DNA of 64,000 nucleotides from Halomonas cerina. Lineage in GTDB: Bacteria > Pseudomonadota > Gammaproteobacteria > Pseudomonadales > Halomonadaceae. A program made the translations under genes and the position numbers. The stretch is taken from positions 83,168 through 147,167 of the forward strand of contig NZ_JACHXP010000010.1 in the NCBI RefSeq assembly GCF_014192215.1, read 5' to 3'. Below, piece after piece: positions 7,359-16,308 of this stretch. Positions within the stretch are counted from its first letter, which is position 1, and each line of letters opens with the position of its first letter. The notes below the pieces were generated by a model. It saw only the letters and a list, made by a program, of their open reading frames with translations, was not told the origin of the DNA and did no database searches.

Positions 7359-8726
7359 ATGCCCAGCCCCCCCGTTCACCGCAGCTGGCGGGATGCCCTG
7401 TCGATCTACCTGCAGGCGCCCGTGATCACCATGCTGTTTTTGGGCTTCTCGGCCGGCTTGCCCTTCCTGCTGGTGTTCTCGACCCTCTCGGCCTGGCTGC
7501 GCAGCGAGGGCGTGGAGGTGGCGGCCATCGGCTTCTTCGCCTGGATCGGCATGCTCTACTCGATCAAGTTCTTCTGGGCACCGGTGGTCGACCGCCTGGC
7601 CCTCCCGGGCCTGACCCGCGCCCTCGGCCAGCGCCGTGGCTGGATGCTGCTGGCGCAGGCGATGATTGTCACCGGCTTGGTGGGCCTCTCCACCCTGGAC
7701 CCGGTGAGCCATCTGCCCCTGGTCGCCGGCTTCGCGCTGCTGGTCGCCTTCGGCTCGGCGACCCAGGACATCGCCATCGACGCCTTCCGCATCGAGTCGG
7801 CCCCGGAGGACACTCAGGCCGCCATGGCCTCCACCTACATCATCGGCTACCGTGGCGGCCTGCTGGCCGCCGGTGCCGGCGCCCTCTACGTGGCCTCGCT
7901 GGCCTCCTGGGAGGCGGCCTACCTGGCCATGGCCGCCCTGGTGGGCGTGGGCGTGGTCACCGTGCTGCTGCGTCCCGAGCCGGCGCGGCTCTCGCTGACC
8001 ACCCAGCTGATCCATGAGCCTCGGGTGCGCGCCTTCCTGCGCGCCAGCCGCGGCAGACCACGCCTCCTGCGCCGCCTCGGGGCCTGGGTCACGGGGGCCA
8101 TCGTCTGTCCCTTCACCGACTTCTTCTCCCGCCATCGGCACCGCGCCCTGTGGCTGCTGCTGTTCGTGGCGGTGTTCCGGATCAGCGACCTGGCGATGGC
8201 CTCCATGGCCAATCCGCTCTACATCGACCTGGGCTTCAGCTTGGCGACCATCGCCAACGTGACCAACGTCTTCGGCATCGCCATGAGCATCGGCGGCGGC
8301 ATGCTCGGCGGGCTGCTGGTGGCGCGCTACGGTATCGGGCCCATCCTGGTGCTGGGAGCGGTCGCGGCGGCCCTGACCAACCTGCTGTTCGTGGCCCTGG
8401 CCCTGGTCGGTGACCGGCTGCCGATGCTGGTGATGGCCATCGTCGGCGACAACCTGGCCAATGGCCTGGCCAGCGCGGTGTTCATCGCTTTCCTGTCGAG
8501 CCTGACGGCCCGGGCCTACACGGCAACCCAGTATGCGCTGTTCTCATCGCTGATGACTCTGCCCGGTAAGTTCCTCAGCGGTTTCGGCGGGCTGGTGGTC
8601 GCCGGTCAGGGCTATGCCACCTTCTTCCTCGTTTCCACGGCACTCGGCCTGCCGGCGATCCTGCTGGCGATCTGGATCCGCCGTGACCCGTCGCTGGTCC
8701 CACCCGCCACGCCCCGCTCGGCATGA
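7359..8726 (+). CDS. AmpG-like major facilitator permease
   Basis: This 455-residue protein has about twelve transmembrane helices. The N-terminal half, YLQAPVITMLFLGFSAGLPF then LLVFSTLSAWLRSEGV and IKFFWAPVVDRL, is typical of AmpG-family transporters, which import anhydromuropeptides during cell-wall recycling. ATG 7359 follows AAGGAG and is preferred to an upstream GTG at 7347. A basic loop of about 60 residues separates the two bundles. The lytic transglycosylase 1.6 kb upstream could generate the substrate, but the two genes are not in an operon. Confidence 0.82.
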   Translation: MPSPPVHRSWRDALSIYLQAPVITMLFLGFSAGLPFLLVFSTLSAWLRSEGVEVAAIGFFAWIGMLYSIKFFWAPVVDRLALPGLTRALGQRRGWMLLAQAMIVTGLVGLSTLDPVSHLPLVAGFALLVAFGSATQDIAIDAFRIESAPEDTQAAMASTYIIGYRGGLLAAGAGALYVASLASWEAAYLAMAALVGVGVVTVLLRPEPARLSLTTQLIHEPRVRAFLRASRGRPRLLRRLGAWVTGAIVCPFTDFFSRHRHRALWLLLFVAVFRISDLAMASMANPLYIDLGFSLATIANVTNVFGIAMSIGGGMLGGLLVARYGIGPILVLGAVAAALTNLLFVALALVGDRLPMLVMAIVGDNLANGLASAVFIAFLSSLTARAYTATQYALFSSLMTLPGKFLSGFGGLVVAGQGYATFFLVSTALGLPAILLAIWIRRDPSLVPPATPRSA

Positions 8727-8747
8727 CGGGCGAGGCCATGGCGATGC

Positions 8748-10571
8748 TCACAGCTGCTGGCGCAGCCACTCCAGCGCGCCGGGGGTAGCCCGCCACTGGT
8801 CACGCATCAGAGTCCGGTACTGCCAGGCCTCGGCTCGCGAGCCGGGGGTCGCGGCGACATCGTTGCCGCCGGGCACCGGTCGCGGATTCTCGGCACACAG
8901 CAGCTCGGCGGCATGGGGATTGTGATGCCGGGCCTGGGCCAGCGCCTCGCGCGCCTGCTCGCGGCGGTCGAGACGCAGCAGCGCCAGCACCTTGCCCATC
9001 AGCATGCCGAGCAGCGGCTCGTCCTCTCCCGGCCGGTGCAGCGCCTGCTCGCTCATCGCCAGCGCTTCATCGTCGCGCCCCTCGCGCAGCAACTGGTCGA
9101 GTACCAGCTCGCGAAGGCCCAGGCTGTCCTGATCATCCAGGGCGAGCAACCGCTCGGCGAGCTCCCGCGAGCGTTGGCGTGCCCCCCGTTCCATGCCGAC
9201 CACCAGGGCCAGGCCGGTGCGCAGCAGCACGGCGTTGTCGGCGGTATCCCATAGGAAGGGACCCTCGCCGGCGGCCCGCACCTGGTCGAGCCAGCGCTCG
9301 AGGCGGTCGGCCAGCGGCGCGAAGAGGCTCGGCACCATCCACGGCAGGCTGCCGAAGCGGCTAGTGAGTGCCAGCGCCAGGCACTGGACCACAGCGGGTG
9401 AATCGAGCCACTCGGGATGGGCGCACAGCGCCGGCAGCCACTCGCCGGCCTGGGGCCAGGGGTCGGCCTCGAAGCCCAGCGGCGCCTCGCTGTCGACCGA
9501 AGCCTGGAACAGCCGCTGCCAGGCGGCATGCAGGGTATCCTCCCGGGCCGTGGCGTGATAGGCGAGTGAGCCATCCGCCTCGACGCGCACCGCCAGGCGT
9601 GGCGCGGTAGGCAGCGCCTCGAGCAGCGCCTGCAGCGACATCAGCGGCTCGGCTAGGTCCTCCTCGGCATTGAGCAGCTGCTCGGCCAACGTCGCCCCGG
9701 GATTCGCGGCCAGATCGGCCAGGAACTGCAGCTGTTCCGACTCGAGATCGCCCTGGCGGGCGAGGCGCCGGAACCAGAAGCGCGAGCGCTCCGCGGCCTC
9801 CTGCTCATGACCCTCGTGGAGCAGCAGCATGGCCTCGATGTAGGCCAGGGTCGGCGAGTCGGGTAGTGCCTGCTGGGCCCGCACGAAGGCGGCCCGGGCG
9901 CTGTCCAGATCGTCATTATCGAGATGCATCAGGCACAGCCGCTCCAACGCTACGCCACGCAGGAACAGCGGCCCGCGCGTGAGCACCTCGTCGAGCAGCG
10001 CCTCGCGCTTGCGGTGGAACCCCCGCTCCTGATAGAGATCGACGAGCAGCTCGAAGGCCGGCTCGGCCTGCTCGGGCAGCCGGTCCCAGTCGGCGTGATC
10101 GAACAGCGCCTCGAGGATCTGCTGGGCGCGGCCGCGCTGGCCGGACTCGGCGGCGATCAGCCCGGCCTCGAGCAACGCCTGGGCCGGGGCCCGACCGCTA
10201 GCCAGCGCCGCCTTGAGGGTGGCGCCCTTCCACTCCCGCAATGACAGCATCCACATCAGATGGGACGGCACGTGCCCCGGCAGGTGCACCGCGCCGCAGC
10301 AGTGCTTCATCTTGCGCCCTGAGTCGCACCAGCAGGGCTCGTTGCGACCCGGCCGGGCCAGGGGCTCGGGCGCGAAGTCGAGCCGCTCGAGAGGGGTCTG
10401 GGACCACAGTTCCGGTGCCAGCGCCTGGGCCAGCGCCGGGTCGCCGCCGACCAGGGACGGCCCCTCGCGGCGCGCCCAGGCCATCAATGTCGGGTAGCGC
10501 TCATCCTCCCGGATCACCGCCAGGGCCCCCGAGGCATACCCCAGCAGTTGCTCGACCCATACTGCCAGCAT
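8748..10571 (-). CDS. large SEC-C motif, TPR-like protein
   Basis: This 607-residue protein carries a SEC-C zinc-binding motif at residues about 80-92 (PCWCDSGRKMKHCC, C-x-C-x8-C-C), as found at the SecA C-terminus. The remainder is helical and Ala/Leu-rich with tetratricopeptide-like repeats (for example FELLVDLYQERGFHRKREALL and LMHLDNDDLDSARAAF), and a further block precedes the end. MLAVWVEQLLGYASG was chosen as the start because GGGAGG precedes it; the open frame upstream lies in the neighbouring gap. The role is unknown: SEC-C may mediate zinc-dependent protein binding. It converges on the AmpG-like gene with a 21-base gap. Confidence 0.75.
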   Translation of the reverse strand: MLAVWVEQLLGYASGALAVIREDERYPTLMAWARREGPSLVGGDPALAQALAPELWSQTPLERLDFAPEPLARPGRNEPCWCDSGRKMKHCCGAVHLPGHVPSHLMWMLSLREWKGATLKAALASGRAPAQALLEAGLIAAESGQRGRAQQILEALFDHADWDRLPEQAEPAFELLVDLYQERGFHRKREALLDEVLTRGPLFLRGVALERLCLMHLDNDDLDSARAAFVRAQQALPDSPTLAYIEAMLLLHEGHEQEAAERSRFWFRRLARQGDLESEQLQFLADLAANPGATLAEQLLNAEEDLAEPLMSLQALLEALPTAPRLAVRVEADGSLAYHATAREDTLHAAWQRLFQASVDSEAPLGFEADPWPQAGEWLPALCAHPEWLDSPAVVQCLALALTSRFGSLPWMVPSLFAPLADRLERWLDQVRAAGEGPFLWDTADNAVLLRTGLALVVGMERGARQRSRELAERLLALDDQDSLGLRELVLDQLLREGRDDEALAMSEQALHRPGEDEPLLGMLMGKVLALLRLDRREQAREALAQARHHNPHAAELLCAENPRPVPGGNDVAATPGSRAEAWQYRTLMRDQWRATPGALEWLRQQL

Positions 10572-10635
10572 CGCCGCCTCCCATACCGGAAAACCGCACA
10601 GTCTACCAGCCGCCCGCGGTCCTGGGCAGGGCCTG

Positions 10636-11880
10636 TCAGGCCGTGGTGCGAGCCAGCAGCGGCCGGGTACGGGCATGCATGTCGAGCCGTGCGCCCAGCC
10701 GTACCAGGTTCCAGTAGTGGCCATTGAGGGTCCGTGACAGCAGCAGGGTATCCACCGGTGGCTGCAGGCGGTCCATGGCGGCCCATACCTTGGGACTCAG
10801 TTCGCGCAGGCGCCGATGCACCCGCACGTCACCGAAGTCGCTGGGCCCCGGCGTGAAAAGCGGCGCGATGGCCTCGGCGGCCTCACGGTAGAGCGACAGC
10901 GGCGCGCCCTGTCCCTGGCGCCCCCCCAACGCCAACAGGGCCTCGTCCATGGCCATGGGGTCCATAGCCAGCGTCGCCTCGAGAAGGCGCATCATGGCCG
11001 AGAGGCGGGCTTCGGGGACGAGGATCACCGCGCCCAGGTCATAGATCACCAGTCGTCCCTGGTCGTCGGCGGCAAAGTTGCCGGCGTGAGGATCGGCATG
11101 CAGTTCGCCATGGGTGAAGAGCTCCTCGGTGAGCCAGTCGGCCAGGGTCGTGGCGATGCGCTGGCGGAGCGCATCCTCGGCGTCCTCCAACTCGCGCAGC
11201 GGGGTGCCGGCGACGTAGCGCATGGCCAGCACATGCGGACCGCACAGGTCGGGCAGCGGTTCGGGAATCACCAGGTGCTCGAGGTGAGCATAGCGGGCTC
11301 GGTAGCGGGCCAGCGCCTCGGCCTCGGCGTGGTAGTCGAGTTCGCCGCGCAGGCTTACCGCGAGTTCCTCGAACAGCGCGTCGAGCCGCGCCTGGGGCAC
11401 GTTGAGCCAACGTCCCAGGCGCATGAGCCGCCGCACCTGCACCAGGTCCCGCTCCAGCACCTGCTCGAGGCCGGGATATTGCACCTTGAGCACCACCGTC
11501 TCACCCTGTCGGGTCACGGCCCGATGCACCTGGCCCATGGAGGCGCTGGCGAAGGGACGCGGCTCGATCTCGCGGAAGGTGGCGTCGAGATCCTTGAAAT
11601 GCGCCTCCAAGGGCCGGCGGATGCTTTCCCAGGGCATCGGTTCGGCCTGTCGCTGCAGGCGGGAGAGCTCCTCGGCGAGGTCAGGCGGCAACAGGTCATC
11701 CCACTGGGACATGATCTGGGCCAGCTTCATGGCTGGCCCCTTGAGTTCGGAGAGCCCCTCGAACAGCGCCTCGCCGAGCGCACGCCAGTCGGCCTGACCG
11801 CCGAGGCGGGTACGGATCAAGGCGCCGCCCGTGCGGGCCCCGAGGCCCAGCAAGCGGCGGGTGCGACCACGCTCGCGCAT
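10636..11880 (-). CDS. ABC1/UbiB-family (ADCK-like) atypical kinase
   Basis: This 414-residue protein contains the ABC1 kinase-like fold: KLAQIMSQWDDLLPP (variant of the KxGQ motif, with Ala for Gly), FASASMGQVHRA (Ala-rich nucleotide loop), VVLKVQYPGL (Lys), ELDYHAEAEAL (Glu), HGELHADPHAGNF (catalytic loop) and VIYDLGA (DLG in place of DFG). These proteins support ubiquinone synthesis or lipid homeostasis. It lacks the C-terminal membrane helices of UbiB and is not near ubiE/ubiJ, so it is likely an accessory paralogue. Start at 11880 follows GGGAGA. Divergent from topB. Confidence 0.85.
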   Translation of the reverse strand: MRERGRTRRLLGLGARTGGALIRTRLGGQADWRALGEALFEGLSELKGPAMKLAQIMSQWDDLLPPDLAEELSRLQRQAEPMPWESIRRPLEAHFKDLDATFREIEPRPFASASMGQVHRAVTRQGETVVLKVQYPGLEQVLERDLVQVRRLMRLGRWLNVPQARLDALFEELAVSLRGELDYHAEAEALARYRARYAHLEHLVIPEPLPDLCGPHVLAMRYVAGTPLRELEDAEDALRQRIATTLADWLTEELFTHGELHADPHAGNFAADDQGRLVIYDLGAVILVPEARLSAMMRLLEATLAMDPMAMDEALLALGGRQGQGAPLSLYREAAEAIAPLFTPGPSDFGDVRVHRRLRELSPKVWAAMDRLQPPVDTLLLSRTLNGHYWNLVRLGARLDMHARTRPLLARTTA

Positions 11881-11906
11881 GTTATCTCTCCCGAAGATTT
11901 TTCCGA

Positions 11907-11919
11907 TACAATAATTGTA
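11907..11919. promoter_or_regulatory. palindrome TACAATAATTGTA between the UbiB-like gene and topB
   Basis: A 13-bp perfect dyad (TACAAT-A-ATTGTA) lies in an AT-rich patch of the 121-base divergent intergenic region, with a second small dyad ACCA-AAC-TGGT immediately after (11921-11931). It resembles a repressor operator overlapping divergent promoters. The regulator is unknown. Confidence 0.4.
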
Positions 11920-12001
11920 CACCAAACTGGTAAGGCTACATCTGGCAGGCCCCCATGAATACTGGAAGAATGTCCATCTCCTGACCATCACGCGAGGTCC
12001 C

Positions 12002-13936
12002 ATGCGCCTGATCATCGCCGAGAAGCCCAGCCTGGCCCGAGCCATCGCCGCGGCCCTGCCCGGCCAGGTCCGTCGCGACGACGGCGCTCTGGTAGCCGGT
12101 GACACCGTGGTGACCTGGTGCCTGGGGCATCTGCTGGAGCAGGCCCCGCCGGATGCCTACGATCCGGCCTTCAAGACCTGGCGGCTCGACCACCTGCCGA
12201 TCCTGCCCGAGCGTTGGAAGCTGACCCCGCGCCCCAAGGCGCGCGACCAGCTGGCGGTGATCCGTCGGCTGCTCAAGCAGGCCGACGAGGTGGTGCATGC
12301 CGGTGACCCCGATCGGGAAGGCCAGCTGCTGGTCCAGGAGGTGATCGAGGCACTCGGCTGGAAGCGCCCGGTGGCCCGTCTGCTGGTCAGCGACCTCAAC
12401 CGCCCGGCGGTGCAGCGCGCGCTCACCCGCCTGGAGGACAACGCCCGTTATGCGCCTCTCTACCGGGCAGCGGCCTCTCGGGCCCGCGCCGACTGGCTCT
12501 ATGGCATCAACCTGACCCGGGCCTGGACGCTGATCGGTCGCCAGGCCGGCCACGACGGCGTGCTCTCGGTGGGCCGGGTGCAGACCCCGGTACTCGGTCT
12601 GGTGGTGCGCCGGGACGCCGAGATCCGCGACTTCACGCCTTACCCCTTCTTCGTGCTGTGGGTCGATCTGGCGATCACCCGCGGCACCCTACGGGCCTGG
12701 TGGGTGCCGGACGAAGGGCACCCCCTCGATGACCAGGGTCGGCTACTGACCCGGGCGCCCGTCGATACCCTCGCCGAGCGCCTGCCGGGGGCACAGGGCA
12801 GGGTCAGCGCGCTGGAGACCCGGCACAACCGACAGGCGGCGCCACTGCCCTATTCCCTGTCGGCACTGCAGGTGGATGCCGCGCGACGTTACGGACTCTC
12901 GGCCAAGGCGGTGCTGGACATCTGCCAGCGCCTCTACGAGCGCCACCGGCTGATCACCTACCCGCGCTCGGACTGCCGCTACCTGCCCGAAGAGCACTGG
13001 GCCTCGGCACGGGCCACCCTGGAAGGCGCCTGCCGCACCGACGATACCCTCGGCGGCTGGCTGGACGGTGCGGATTTCTCGCGGCGCTCCAAGGCCTGGA
13101 GCGACCAGAAAGTCGGCGCCCACCATGCGCTCGCCCCCACCGGCAAGCCCGCCGACCTCTCACGGCTCGAGAAGGCCGAGGCCGATGTCTTCCGACTGAT
13201 CACCCGCAACGTCCTGGCCCAGTTCTACCCGCCGCTCGAGACCCGGGACGTGAAGGCGGCGTTTTTGATCGACGGCGAAACCTTTCGCGCCAAGGGACAG
13301 GAGGTCCTCGCCCCCGGCTGGAAGCCGCTGTTCACTACCCGCGACGAGGCCCCGCCCCTGCCGCCACTCGCGGAAGGCGAAGCCTGCCGCGTCGAGGCCG
13401 CCGGCGTGGAGGATCGCGAGACCCGTCCACCGGAGCCGTTCACCGACGCCAGCTTGATCAAGGCGATGATGAACATCGCCCGCTATGTCGAGGACCCGGC
13501 GGTCCGGCGCACCCTGCGCGACTCCGATGGTCTGGGCACCGAAGCCACCCGGGCCGGCATTCTCGAGACCCTCATCGAGCGCGGCTACCTGGTGCGCCGG
13601 GGCAAGGCCCTGCGGGCGACGCGGCTCGGCAGTGCACTGATCGCCTCGCTGCCTGAGGCCGTGGGCCGACCGGAGCGCACCGCGCTCTGGGAACAGCGCC
13701 TGACCGCCATCGCCGAGCAGGATGACGAACCCGGCCCCTTCCTCAACGCCTTGGTGGAGGACCTGCACGGCCTGCTCGCCGCCGCCGATGCCGGTCGCCT
13801 GGCCCGCTCCCTGCAGACGGCCCGCGGGGAAGAGACTGCCCCATCCCGACGCCGGACGCCGTGGAAAACGGCGCGCGGCGCGAAGCGCGGTGGACGCTCG
13901 GGCCGCGCCGGCAAGCCCCGCCGGAGCCCCTCCTGA
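12002..13936 (+). CDS. topB: DNA topoisomerase III
   Basis: This type IA topoisomerase decatenates DNA by single-strand passage. The 644 residues begin with the TOPRIM domain (MRLIIAEKPSLARAIAAALP; acidic cluster in HAGDPDREGQ). The active-site tyrosine is at about residue 320 in LITYPRSDC. Later motifs include GLGTEATRAGILETLIERGY. The C-terminus is a basic tail rich in Arg, Lys and Gly with no cysteine zinc ribbons, as in E. coli TopB. The start at 12002 follows GAGG and begins the fold; 29 upstream in-frame residues are not family-like. Confidence 0.95.
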   Translation: MRLIIAEKPSLARAIAAALPGQVRRDDGALVAGDTVVTWCLGHLLEQAPPDAYDPAFKTWRLDHLPILPERWKLTPRPKARDQLAVIRRLLKQADEVVHAGDPDREGQLLVQEVIEALGWKRPVARLLVSDLNRPAVQRALTRLEDNARYAPLYRAAASRARADWLYGINLTRAWTLIGRQAGHDGVLSVGRVQTPVLGLVVRRDAEIRDFTPYPFFVLWVDLAITRGTLRAWWVPDEGHPLDDQGRLLTRAPVDTLAERLPGAQGRVSALETRHNRQAAPLPYSLSALQVDAARRYGLSAKAVLDICQRLYERHRLITYPRSDCRYLPEEHWASARATLEGACRTDDTLGGWLDGADFSRRSKAWSDQKVGAHHALAPTGKPADLSRLEKAEADVFRLITRNVLAQFYPPLETRDVKAAFLIDGETFRAKGQEVLAPGWKPLFTTRDEAPPLPPLAEGEACRVEAAGVEDRETRPPEPFTDASLIKAMMNIARYVEDPAVRRTLRDSDGLGTEATRAGILETLIERGYLVRRGKALRATRLGSALIASLPEAVGRPERTALWEQRLTAIAEQDDEPGPFLNALVEDLHGLLAAADAGRLARSLQTARGEETAPSRRRTPWKTARGAKRGGRSGRAGKPRRSPS

Positions 13937-13961
13937 TGCCGCCCCGGAGAGCCCCGTGACC

Positions 13962-14867
13962 ATGACCGACCCGATACCGCTGATCATCGGCCCCGGCGCC
14001 TTGGGCAGGCTGCTCGCGGTGCGCCTCGCCACCCGGGGGGAAACCTGGCTGGCGGGACGCCGTCGCTTGCCCGCGACACAGACGCTGACCACCCCGGAGG
14101 GACAGACGCTGGTGCGTTGCCTGCCGACGACCACGCTGGATGCTCTTCCTACCCACACCCCGCTGGTGGTGCACCTGACCACCAAGGCGATGGCCGTCGA
14201 GGCCGTCGTCGCGTCGCTGCGACAGCGGCTCCCTGCCGGCACCCCGCTGGTCCTGTGGCAGAACGGTTTCGGCGTCCAGCGGCTCGTCAGCGACCACTGG
14301 CCCGGCCCGGTGCTCTGCGCCACCACCACCGAGGGGGCCTACGTGGAGGATGACCGGCATGTGGTCCACGCCGGCCATGGGCAGACCGCGCTGGGCAGCC
14401 TGGATGGCCGCCATCAGGACCTGGCCCGACGCCTCGCCGGACGGCTCACGGCGGCGGGGCTGCCCACCGAGTCGGTGCCCGACATCCGCCTGCGGTTATG
14501 GCGCAAGCTAGCCGTCAATGCGGCGATCAATCCGCTGGTGGCCCGGTTCCGCATCCGCAACGGGCAACTGCGCGACCGTCCCTTCCGGCCCATGGTCGAC
14601 GCCGTGATCGATGAGGTCGCCGTGATCCTCGACGCCGAGGGTGTCACGCCACCCGAGGGGGTAGGTGTTTCCGGCTGGCAGGCCCTGGTCTGGCGGGTGG
14701 TGGAAGGCACCGCCGGCAACCGCGCCTCCATGCTCCAGGACGTGCTGGCCGGCCGGCCTACGGAGCATGAGGCGATCCTCGGCCCCCTGCGTGCAGCGGC
14801 CCGCCACCACGGCCTCCCGACCCCGACCCTGGACGCCCTCTATCGAGAGCTCGACGGGGTGAAGTGA
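13962..14867 (+). CDS. panE: 2-dehydropantoate 2-reductase (ketopantoate reductase)
   Basis: This enzyme reduces ketopantoate to pantoate with NADPH in pantothenate/CoA synthesis. The 301-residue protein has the Rossmann nucleotide loop IIGPGALGRLLAVRLA near the N-terminus, WQNGFGVQ in mid domain and the conserved catalytic-region lysine in LWRKLAVNAAINPL, followed by the helical substrate domain ending in TLDALYREL. An in-frame GTG at 13956 is an alternative start with better spacing from CGGAGA. It follows topB by 25 bases and is probably co-transcribed. ApbA/PanE paralogues of unknown substrate exist, so the pathway role is likely but not certain. Confidence 0.85.
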   Translation: MTDPIPLIIGPGALGRLLAVRLATRGETWLAGRRRLPATQTLTTPEGQTLVRCLPTTTLDALPTHTPLVVHLTTKAMAVEAVVASLRQRLPAGTPLVLWQNGFGVQRLVSDHWPGPVLCATTTEGAYVEDDRHVVHAGHGQTALGSLDGRHQDLARRLAGRLTAAGLPTESVPDIRLRLWRKLAVNAAINPLVARFRIRNGQLRDRPFRPMVDAVIDEVAVILDAEGVTPPEGVGVSGWQALVWRVVEGTAGNRASMLQDVLAGRPTEHEAILGPLRAAARHHGLPTPTLDALYRELDGVK

Positions 14868-14883
14868 CACTCGGGCGTCTCCG

Positions 14884-14903
14884 AGCGCCAACAAGTTGGC
14901 GCT
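14884..14903 (+). terminator. hairpin AGCGCCAACAAGTTGGCGCT after panE
   Basis: A 20-base palindrome with 9-bp arms and a two-base centre lies 17 bases after the panE stop. No U-tract follows, so it may be a weak terminator or an operator for the next gene. Confidence 0.45.
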
Positions 14904-14987
14904 GACACCGAGGCCTTGCTAACCTGAAAAAAATAATGACTAGAGATCGGGCACGCCACCCTTCTTTCCGATCCAAGGCCAGGGTCC

Positions 14988-15560
14988 ATGACAGCCACTT
15001 CCAGAGTACTCGCCCCGCTGGCGACCCTGCTGGTCGTCGGCCTCTTCCCCCTCTCGACGAAGGGCGATGATGCCGCGCCGGCTTTCGCGGGCGGCAAGAG
15101 CATGCTGACACTCGACAACGGCCTGGTGGTTCAGGGCCGCGATGTCCAGACACCGGACGGCTATACCTCGGGCTTTCGTGTCACGGCCGGCTTCACCCCC
15201 GCCCACCTGCCCCGCCTGGATTTGGGCGCCGAGATCAGCTATCGGGAGAGCGACGACGTCCCGGTGGCGAGAGACGGCGACCAGCAGTTACTGGATACCA
15301 CCAGCCTGGGCGGCAGCCTGGTAGCCGGCCTGCGCCTGGGCAACTTCGGTCTCTATGCCAAGTCCGGGTTCGCGGAATGGCAGGGCGACCCCGAGGGGCG
15401 CGCGTCCTCGATGGAAGCCGGCGGGACCGCGCGGGTCCAGGGATTCGGTGTCCGCTGGCAGGGACGCCGATTCGTCACTCGGCTGGAGACCGAGGAAATC
15501 GATGCTCCGACCATGGCCCATCTCAATCTGGTGACGGCGTCCATCCACTACCCGTTCTGA
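14988..15560 (+). CDS. small outer-membrane beta-barrel protein, function unknown
   Basis: This 190-residue protein has a signal-like N-terminus (TSRVLAPLATLLVVGLFPLS) and then a mature region of alternating hydrophobic strands: GFRVTAGFTPAHLP, DLGAEISYRE, GGSLVAGLRLGNFGLYAKSGFAEWQG, GFGVRWQGRRFVTRLETEEI. It ends HLNLVTASIHYPF with the C-terminal Phe recognized by the BAM complex. The size fits an eight-stranded barrel of the OmpA/OmpW-like type. No specific family is recognized and the neighbours give no functional clue. Confidence 0.75.
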   Translation: MTATSRVLAPLATLLVVGLFPLSTKGDDAAPAFAGGKSMLTLDNGLVVQGRDVQTPDGYTSGFRVTAGFTPAHLPRLDLGAEISYRESDDVPVARDGDQQLLDTTSLGGSLVAGLRLGNFGLYAKSGFAEWQGDPEGRASSMEAGGTARVQGFGVRWQGRRFVTRLETEEIDAPTMAHLNLVTASIHYPF

Positions 15561-15569
15561 CCCCCACCG

Positions 15570-15707
15570 CTACAGCCGCCGCGTATAGGCGGCAGCCAGC
15601 AGGCCGACCTCGCGACCAACCAGGCCGCCACGCTGTTGCCAGGCGAGCGCCACCCCTAGCAGGGCACACAGGGGCGACAGCAGCTTGCCGTCCCTTCCCT
15701 TGATCAT
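15570..15707 (-). CDS. possible 45-residue membrane peptide
   Basis: In the gap between the barrel gene and the cupredoxin gene, a minus-strand frame starts MIKGRDGKLLSPLCALLGVA and ends VGLLAAAYTRRL. It has one hydrophobic span and a basic end. No clear ribosome site is seen, and the frame extends 15 codons upstream to a weaker start. It may be real but could be chance in GC-rich DNA. Confidence 0.25.
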   Translation of the reverse strand: MIKGRDGKLLSPLCALLGVALAWQQRGGLVGREVGLLAAAYTRRL

Positions 15708-15766
15708 CGTCGCGCCTGCCCTGCCCACATCATGTGACACCAATGTCGCCACCGACGGCTGTTGAG

Positions 15767-15796
15767 TTCGACGTTTTCAGCCTGCTGACGTATAAC
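15767..15796 (+). promoter_or_regulatory. putative sigma70 promoter of the cupredoxin gene
   Basis: TTCGAC (15767-15772) and TATAAC (15791-15796) are separated by 18 bases, 33 bases ahead of the ATG. The -10 is good and the -35 is weak. Confidence 0.4.
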
Positions 15797-15828
15797 CGGC
15801 ATTCCTTACTTCACTCCGAGGTTCTTCC

Positions 15829-16308
15829 ATGCGCAAGACACTCCTGGCGCTCGCCACCGGTCTGGCGGCCACGACCGCCCTGGCCGCTGGCCAGCATGGT
15901 GGTCACCACGAGGCCCCCAAGGACGGCAACGTGGACCGTACCATCAGTTTCGAGGCCGGCGACATGTGGTTCATGCCCGGCCAGTTGGATATCCAGCCGG
16001 GCGAGATCGTGAAATTCGAGATCACCAACACCGGCAACCTCCAGCACGAGTTCGTGATCGGGGATGCCGCGGCCCAGGCGGCGCATCGCGAGATGATGCG
16101 TGACATGGCTGCGAGTGGGCATGGCCATGGCAGCGGCCATCATGGCGGTGGCCACGGCGATGCCATGCCGTCGGTAACCATCGACCCGGGCGAGACCGCG
16201 ACGCTGGTGTGGACGGCTCCCGCCGACGAGGAGGAGGTCGAATTCGCCTGCAATATTCCCGGCCACTACGAGGCCGGCATGAACGGGGATATCGAGATTT
16301 CAGGCTAA
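15829..16308 (+). CDS. periplasmic cupredoxin (blue-copper) protein
   Basis: This 159-residue protein has a signal peptide ending LAATTALAA. The type-1 copper ligands are visible: His73 (LQHEFVIG), Cys141, His146 and Met151 in ACNIPGHYEAGM. A His/Gly-rich loop around 97-109 (GHGHGSGHHGGGHG) and the GQHGGHH N-terminus could bind additional Cu. It likely binds or shuttles copper in the periplasm. It lies just ahead of copA and a DUF411 gene, making a copper-handling role probable, although its own promoter seems separate from the CueR-type operator. GAGG precedes the ATG. Confidence 0.88.
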   Translation: MRKTLLALATGLAATTALAAGQHGGHHEAPKDGNVDRTISFEAGDMWFMPGQLDIQPGEIVKFEITNTGNLQHEFVIGDAAAQAAHREMMRDMAASGHGHGSGHHGGGHGDAMPSVTIDPGETATLVWTAPADEEEVEFACNIPGHYEAGMNGDIEISG

